A stretch of 64,000 nt of DNA from Halarchaeoplasma sp046498385. Its GTDB lineage: Archaea; Thermoplasmatota; Thermoplasmata; Halarchaeoplasmatales; Halarchaeoplasmataceae. The notes under the pieces are model-generated. The model worked only from the letters and a program-made list of their open reading frames with translations. It did no database searches and was not told the DNA's origin. The stretch lies in assembly GCA_046498385.1 (NCBI GenBank), contig JAWOAU010000074.1, positions 1-64,000 on the forward strand, given 5' to 3'. Shown here piece after piece: positions 59,797 to 64,000 of this stretch; position 1 is the stretch's first letter, and the number at the start of each line of letters is the position of its first letter. The position numbers were made by a program, and so were the translations under genes.

Positions 59797-61326
59797 ATGG
59801 ATGGGATTTGTCTGACGGACCTTGAGGAACCCGAATCGGGGTTGGAGGAAGCACAAAAGTCGGAGAATATTAGGGACAAAGAGTCAAAAGATACGGTTGT
59901 TGGTATAACCTTTGGTGATGTAGGAATAACCTCGCTCAAATGTAATGTATGTCGACCTATAGATAAGGGCGAATACGTGATGATGGCTCACCCCACCGCG
60001 GATTTGGTTTTAGGTCAGGTTGAAAGTGTAGAAAGAAAAACAAACGTTTCCGCTGAGATGGCAATGGAGCTTTCCATGGGGGAGGATGTGGAGATTGAGG
60101 AAACGGTGATCGCCAATATTAAGGTCATTGGTTTTAGAGATAATCGTAGTCTTTTAAAGACACCTGGTAACCCATTCCGAGCCGGAGAAAAAATATACAT
60201 TGCAAAGGACAAATTGATAAAAGACGTTCTAGGACTCAAGAATGATGATAGTGGGGCATATGTTGGTAAATTAAGAGGGCATGATATTGAGGTCAAACTG
60301 AACATAAATACCATGGCACAGAAGCATCTTTCAGTACTGGCAAAAACCGGAAGTGGAAAGAGTTACACTACGGGGGTCATAATCGAAGAAATGATGAAAA
60401 ACGATGTTACCTTAGTTATACTTGATCCCCATGGTGAGTACTCCTCACTGGCAAAGGCAGGAAGTGTACCTGAAAATGATTTTGGAATTAAACCCAGAGG
60501 TTATGGTAATTTGATAACAGAATTTTCTCCAGACCCCGAGATCAACAAAGGTGCCAAACCGTTAAAGTTTTCTTTTAAAAATATGAAGCCGCGCAAAATA
60601 TTAGATATGATTGGAGTTAATAAAATAAAGTCTAATGTGAGTGCATTGGAAGGTGCCATGTCTCGCTTGACGGCCTCTAAAGGCTTTTTTGGTATTCCAG
60701 ATGTCATACGCTTACTTAAAGAAAATGAAGAAGGCAATTCTTCACCCATCATCTCCGGTTTGGAATCTCTATATGGCAAAGGGGTCTTTGATGCAAGGGG
60801 GACTCGGATGGACGACATCGTGAGGAAGGGAAAGACCGCGATCATCAATCTCAAGGGAACGGAACCGGATGTGCAAGCATTTGTAGTGTCTCGTCTGTCC
60901 ACAGCTCTTTTTGAGCTCAGGAAAAGAAATAAGATACCTCCCATGATGATGTTTGCCGAGGAGGCCCATAACTTTTGTCCTCAGAGGGGCAAGATAGAAT
61001 CGTCCGAGATATTTCAAACCATTGCCAGCGAAGGAAGAAAGTTCGGGCTTGGATTAGGGATCATTACCCAAAGGCCCGCTAAGGTGGACAAAAACGTACT
61101 CAGTCAGTGCAATACACAGGTGATCCTTAAAGTCACCAATCCTAACGACCTTAAGGCGATCGAATTGTCGGTTGAAGGGCTGAGTAAAGAGATGGCTGAA
61201 GAGATCCAGCGGTTATCCATCGGTGAGGCAATCGTATCCGGCGGCGGACTTTCTGAACCTTTATTTTTAGAGGTTAGGCCCAGAGAAAGTCAGGACGGTG
61301 GTTCGTCGATACGGGTAGTGGGATGA
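59797..61326 (+). CDS. herA: HerA-type DNA translocase
   Basis: The 509-residue product works with NurA in end resection at DNA breaks. It has the N-terminal HAS-barrel region (about 30-130), P-loop LAKTGSGKSYTTGVIIEEMM, VILDPHGEYSSL, Walker B FAEEAHNFCP, and the ITQRPAKVDKNVLSQCNTQV segment of the FtsK-HerA family. Length is normal. NurA, Mre11 and Rad50 are not in the window. It overlaps the DUF357 gene by four bases. Confidence 0.92.
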   Translation: MDGICLTDLEEPESGLEEAQKSENIRDKESKDTVVGITFGDVGITSLKCNVCRPIDKGEYVMMAHPTADLVLGQVESVERKTNVSAEMAMELSMGEDVEIEETVIANIKVIGFRDNRSLLKTPGNPFRAGEKIYIAKDKLIKDVLGLKNDDSGAYVGKLRGHDIEVKLNINTMAQKHLSVLAKTGSGKSYTTGVIIEEMMKNDVTLVILDPHGEYSSLAKAGSVPENDFGIKPRGYGNLITEFSPDPEINKGAKPLKFSFKNMKPRKILDMIGVNKIKSNVSALEGAMSRLTASKGFFGIPDVIRLLKENEEGNSSPIISGLESLYGKGVFDARGTRMDDIVRKGKTAIINLKGTEPDVQAFVVSRLSTALFELRKRNKIPPMMMFAEEAHNFCPQRGKIESSEIFQTIASEGRKFGLGLGIITQRPAKVDKNVLSQCNTQVILKVTNPNDLKAIELSVEGLSKEMAEEIQRLSIGEAIVSGGGLSEPLFLEVRPRESQDGGSSIRVVG

Positions 61327-61616
61327 TGGGGATCGTCTCGGAAGACCGGGTGAAACGCTACTTGAAAAAAACCGAGAAAGCTTTGAATAAGATCGAGATT
61401 TCTCCTCCACCGAGGTCGCACCTGACTGTAATTGCAGAAGATTTCTTAAAGATGGCCGAATATTACTATTCCGACGCCCTGCATTTTTTTGAAGAAGATA
61501 AGTTAGATGACTCTTTCGCATGTGTTAATTATGCCCACGGCTGGCTGGACGCCGGTGCCCGATTGGGTCTTTTCGATACAGGAGAAGATGATGATCTCTT
61601 CACATTGGCGGAATGA
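61323..61616 (+). CDS. DUF357 family protein
   Basis: The 97-residue product is mostly helical: VKRYLKKTEKALNKIE, HLTVIAEDFLKMAEYYYSDA and FFEEDKLDDSFACVNYAHGW, the conserved DUF357 pattern. The family is archaeal and its function unknown. It overlaps the herA stop (ATGA), so the two are translated together; a role in DNA repair is a guess from position. Its stop abuts that of the convergent pantoate kinase gene. Confidence 0.85.
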   Translation: MMGIVSEDRVKRYLKKTEKALNKIEISPPPRSHLTVIAEDFLKMAEYYYSDALHFFEEDKLDDSFACVNYAHGWLDAGARLGLFDTGEDDDLFTLAE

Positions 61617-62471
61617 TCAATCTACTAATCGAGCACCCTTGTTATCTACGGCGGTTAGATATACTCTTTCGGAACCAAGTTTCTCCACTAAAAAATCATA
61701 AATCTTTCCAGTATCTCCTATCAGGAAAACGGAGTTTCCGATCATGGACATACTCCCATTTCCCAAATCCTCCACTTTTAACAGTAACTCTTCAATCCTG
61801 CTCCTCATGAACTTTGTTTCGAGGGCGAATCGTTTTGATATATCACAGAACCGGTTGAAGCCATTTTCGGGTAAAAAATCATCCATACAGTCTTGACCTA
61901 CCAGTTTTATCCACTCCGAAACCGAAGGATCCGCAAGTATATTTGGTGTAATCAAAGGACTTCCCGAGATACCTAAAACTACCTCTTTTTCTTCTGTTTT
62001 TTTTACTATCTTACCGGTCGGGGGGAGCCCGGGCTCGATTCTGGTTTCAAAACCACCTATGGACTGCGCCACCACGTCGCCGAGTCCGGTCCTGCAGAAA
62101 ACCTCGGCTACGTGTGCAGCCTTAACAGCGTTTTCCCTAGGCAATTCCATTTCGGCGCACGCGCCGATTGCGGAGGCCAGCGCACACGCGCCGCTCATAC
62201 CGAAGCCTTGACTAAACGGCAGCTCTGTTTTGATGCGGATGGTTCCTCCTTTAGCCATGGATGAGATTGCCTTTTCCACCACCATGAAAGAAGATTGTTT
62301 ATCGTTAACATATATCTTCCAACCTTTTCCTTCAACTTCTACCTCTGCATATACACCTAATTTAACTGAAAACCCCGCCCCCTTTGAACCGATCTTCTCC
62401 ATATCCAATAGATTGTCTGACGGTGAAAAAAATCCGGTGATATGTCCGGGAGCAAATACCTTGGAACTCAT
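61617..62471 (-). CDS. Pantoate kinase
   Basis: The product (about 284 residues) is the archaeal GHMP-family kinase that phosphorylates pantoate in coenzyme A synthesis. It begins MSSKVFAPGHITGFFSPSD and carries the ATP motif PFSQGFGMSGACALASAIGA, followed by EVFCRTGLGDVVAQSIGGFE. The start at ATG 62471 overlaps the coaBC stop by four bases. The open frame continues upstream over coaBC, but only the part from this ATG is conserved. It forms an operon with coaBC. Confidence 0.9.
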   Translation of the reverse strand: MSSKVFAPGHITGFFSPSDNLLDMEKIGSKGAGFSVKLGVYAEVEVEGKGWKIYVNDKQSSFMVVEKAISSMAKGGTIRIKTELPFSQGFGMSGACALASAIGACAEMELPRENAVKAAHVAEVFCRTGLGDVVAQSIGGFETRIEPGLPPTGKIVKKTEEKEVVLGISGSPLITPNILADPSVSEWIKLVGQDCMDDFLPENGFNRFCDISKRFALETKFMRSRIEELLLKVEDLGNGSMSMIGNSVFLIGDTGKIYDFLVEKLGSERVYLTAVDNKGARLVD

Positions 62472-63643
62472 AGTCTTCTCTCTACCACTGACAAAACACG
62501 GTCGGCGATATCCCTCTTTCGTCCCTGAAACCACTTTCCAGTGCCGGTTATGTATGCCCGGGTTTCGTCGTTGCCCACGTCCTTTAATGAGTTTGCAATG
62601 ACCACATCCGCTCTGTTTTCTTCGACCATAATCTTTGCTTTTTCCACAGCCTCCTCACGACTATCTGCCGCCTTATATGCAACCAAAAAGTCAGCACGGT
62701 CTCTAATCGTATCGATAAACTTCGGAAGGGGCTGCAACTCGATTATGATCGGCTCGTCGGATGGAAGTTTACTTTTGTTTACCTCTCTCACACCGAAATC
62801 GGATAGTGCAGCAGGTACGATGACGGTGCCGCTTACTTCATCCGCTAACACCAGCAGGTCCTCGAACGTATTAAATTCAACCTGTGGAATCCAATCTGGA
62901 ACTTCGACGGAAACGTTACCGTGCCATAGCTCAACATCCGCTCCTTTCCGATGTGCTCTCTTGGCTAGTTCGACACCGCTTTTACCGCTGGCCTTGTTTG
63001 TTATAATCCGCATACTATCCATCGGCTCCTGGGTTCTTCCGGTAACTATTATTATATTCCTTCCCTTTAGAGCCTCGCTCAGTTCCCTGACCACTTCGTC
63101 CACGATCTGGTCACGTGGGGCTACCTTTGCGGTCCCTTCTTTGAGATATGGACCGATGAATTTTATTCCAAGATTTTTCAATTTGTTTATGTTATCTACG
63201 ATCACCGGCTGCTCGTACATACTCTGATGCATCGCCGGGACCACCATCATAGGCATGCCGGAGCCCAAACAGGTGGTGGCGAAGGTAGTTACAGGTGTAT
63301 CGTCTATTCCGTGGGCGATTTTTGATATGGTATTTGCGGTTGCTGGGGCTATAAGGTACAGGTCCGCTTTGTCCGGTACATTGCCGCAGAAACCGACGTG
63401 TTCCACTTGACCGGTTATATCTGTGATCGGCTTTCTTCCCGAGGCAAATTCAAGAGAGTGCGGGTGAATTATCTTCTGTGCCCATTCGGTCATCACACAG
63501 ATAACTTCCGCCCCTTCTCGGACAAGTTCCCTGACTAACTTAACGGATTCAACCGCCGCTATGCTGCCGGTAACACCTAGTACTATCTTCATACCCTGCA
63601 GGTCTGAGCCTTTAGAGCCCTTTATATGATTTGAAGGATGCAT
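62468..63643 (-). CDS. coaBC: Phosphopantothenoylcysteine decarboxylase/phosphopantothenate-cysteine ligase
   Basis: The product (about 391 residues) is bifunctional in coenzyme A synthesis. The N-terminal CoaC flavoprotein shows KIVLGVTGSIAAVESVKLVR and PATANTISKIAHGIDDTPVT; the C-terminal CoaB part has TGRTQEPMDSMRIITNKASG and KSGVELAKRAHRKGADVELW. Homology starts at MHPSNHI, so I use ATG 63643; an in-frame ATG at 63691 would add 16 residues, and a minus-strand TATA at about 63702-63712 puts transcription start near 63682, inside that extension. Pantoate kinase follows. Confidence 0.92.
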   Translation of the reverse strand: MHPSNHIKGSKGSDLQGMKIVLGVTGSIAAVESVKLVRELVREGAEVICVMTEWAQKIIHPHSLEFASGRKPITDITGQVEHVGFCGNVPDKADLYLIAPATANTISKIAHGIDDTPVTTFATTCLGSGMPMMVVPAMHQSMYEQPVIVDNINKLKNLGIKFIGPYLKEGTAKVAPRDQIVDEVVRELSEALKGRNIIIVTGRTQEPMDSMRIITNKASGKSGVELAKRAHRKGADVELWHGNVSVEVPDWIPQVEFNTFEDLLVLADEVSGTVIVPAALSDFGVREVNKSKLPSDEPIIIELQPLPKFIDTIRDRADFLVAYKAADSREEAVEKAKIMVEENRADVVIANSLKDVGNDETRAYITGTGKWFQGRKRDIADRVLSVVERRL

Positions 63644-63723
63644 GTTGACTAGATAGGTATCGCCGTATTTTATTATTTCTCCGATGCACAATGTTTAACT
63701 ATCCCTTTATACATTCATATAGT

Positions 63724-63945
63724 ATGGCCGGTATATTAGGTCTAGGGATACTCGCGTGCCTTGGAATTTTAGTTATCGTTATAGTGATATTAATAATCGC
63801 TTTTTTCTTGAAGGTATTGATCGCCTTCTTACCGGCTACAATACTCGCTGTTTTGGTTTACATATTTACTACAAGCATCTTTTGGTCAGTTGTGACCTTT
63901 TTGGTAGTAGCTTTAATATTGTCCATATATGACAGAGCTCGGTAG
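63724..63945 (+). CDS. Small membrane protein (73 aa)
   Basis: The product starts MAGILGLGILACLGILVIVI and has two or three hydrophobic helices, ending with SIYDRAR. I do not recognise a family. ATG 63724 is preferred; an open frame from 63691 has no support and would overlap coaBC's alternative start. A TATA-like gtattttatta at about 63665-63675 may drive it. It is divergent from coaBC. Confidence 0.5.
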   Translation: MAGILGLGILACLGILVIVIVILIIAFFLKVLIAFLPATILAVLVYIFTTSIFWSVVTFLVVALILSIYDRAR

Positions 63946-63951
63946 CATTCA

Positions 63952-64000
63952 ATGATCCACAACGCTTCCGACACTGTTGTTGACAAGCTTAAGGAATTCG
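63952..64000 (+). CDS. Start of an unidentified gene, cut by the window edge
   Basis: From ATG 63952 the frame reads MIHNASDTVVDKLKEF and runs out of the window at a GAATTC (63994-63999). It begins six bases after the preceding stop, on the same strand, so the two may be cotranscribed. Too little is present to name it. Confidence 0.35.
   Translation, partial: MIHNASDTVVDKLKEF

Noticed and set aside
62541..63227. Plus-strand open frame of 228 codons
   Set aside because: Antisense to coaBC, whose motifs are clear on the other strand.
1..64000. CRISPR arrays, insertion sequences, rRNA genes
   Set aside because: No regularly spaced short repeats, transposase motifs or rRNA core sequences were seen on either strand.

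Overview
The window is archaeal, with one short exception at the left edge. The information-processing genes are archaeal: Orc1/Cdc6, HerA, RPA with its RPA-associated partner, thermosome, aIF2-beta, Lsm, L37e, RNase P protein Rpp21 and RNase P RNA, Kae1, archaeosine tRNA-guanine transglycosylase, Trm5, diphthine synthase, MBF1 and pantoate kinase. Starts are often leaderless, with a TATA box about 25-30 bases upstream, or use GGAG/GAGGTG ribosome sites. The gene set and the many membrane-tethered zinc-ribbon proteins suggest a euryarchaeote, perhaps Thermoplasmata-related. This placement is inference. Positions 1-248 look bacterial (planctomycete BatA-like, about 60% G+C by hand count against 47% in the next 240 bases) and meet the archaeal DNA beside an EcoRI site, so they are probably a cloning or assembly chimera.

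Layout. 0.2-7 kb: truncated HTR-like ATPase, a 1327-residue surface protein with GLUG and Ig-like repeats and a cytoplasmic zinc ribbon, an FN3 surface protein and a DUF998 membrane protein. 7-16 kb: histidine phosphatase, ModE-HTH/Nudix fusion, then RNA and translation genes (Rpp21, YhbY, Trm5, DphB), thermosome, thymidylate kinase, Lsm, L37e and TgtA. 16-24 kb: zinc-ribbon membrane protein, a decayed stretch, tRNA-Leu(CAG), a membrane FKBP, then nucleotide and cofactor genes (PurA, PurF, PdxT, GuaA glutaminase subunit, PyrG). 24-28 kb: FMN split-barrel protein, THEP1 NTPase, and a copper module (CopA, a 47-codon ORF, an Lrp-TRASH regulator). 28-35.7 kb: DUF192, AMP-forming acetyl-CoA synthetase, methyltransferase, presenilin-like protease overlapping aIF2-beta-TRAM, a cation antiporter and small membrane proteins.

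35.7-44.3 kb holds a complete 14-gene Mbh-type membrane-bound [NiFe] hydrogenase operon, with Mrp-like antiporter subunits A-H and hydrogenase module I-N, and a convergent maturation protease. Both nickel-binding Cys pairs of the large subunit are intact. This points to ferredoxin-driven H2 evolution coupled to ion pumping; acetyl-CoA synthetase and malic enzyme complete a heterotrophic picture.

44-64 kb: two unrecognised proteins, MBF1, RPA and its partner, an RNase H-fold protein, malic enzyme, Kae1, a DUF5679 zinc ribbon, RNase P RNA on the minus strand, a YoaP-type acetyltransferase, an OB-fold membrane protein, Cdc6, the TldD/TldE pair, a zinc-ribbon membrane protein, HerA, DUF357, and pantoate kinase with CoaBC for coenzyme A synthesis. 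I saw no CRISPR array, insertion sequence or rRNA. No wholly new multigene system stands out; the best leads are the copper-module small ORF, the hydrogenase promoter palindrome, the membrane zinc-ribbon family and the chimeric left edge.
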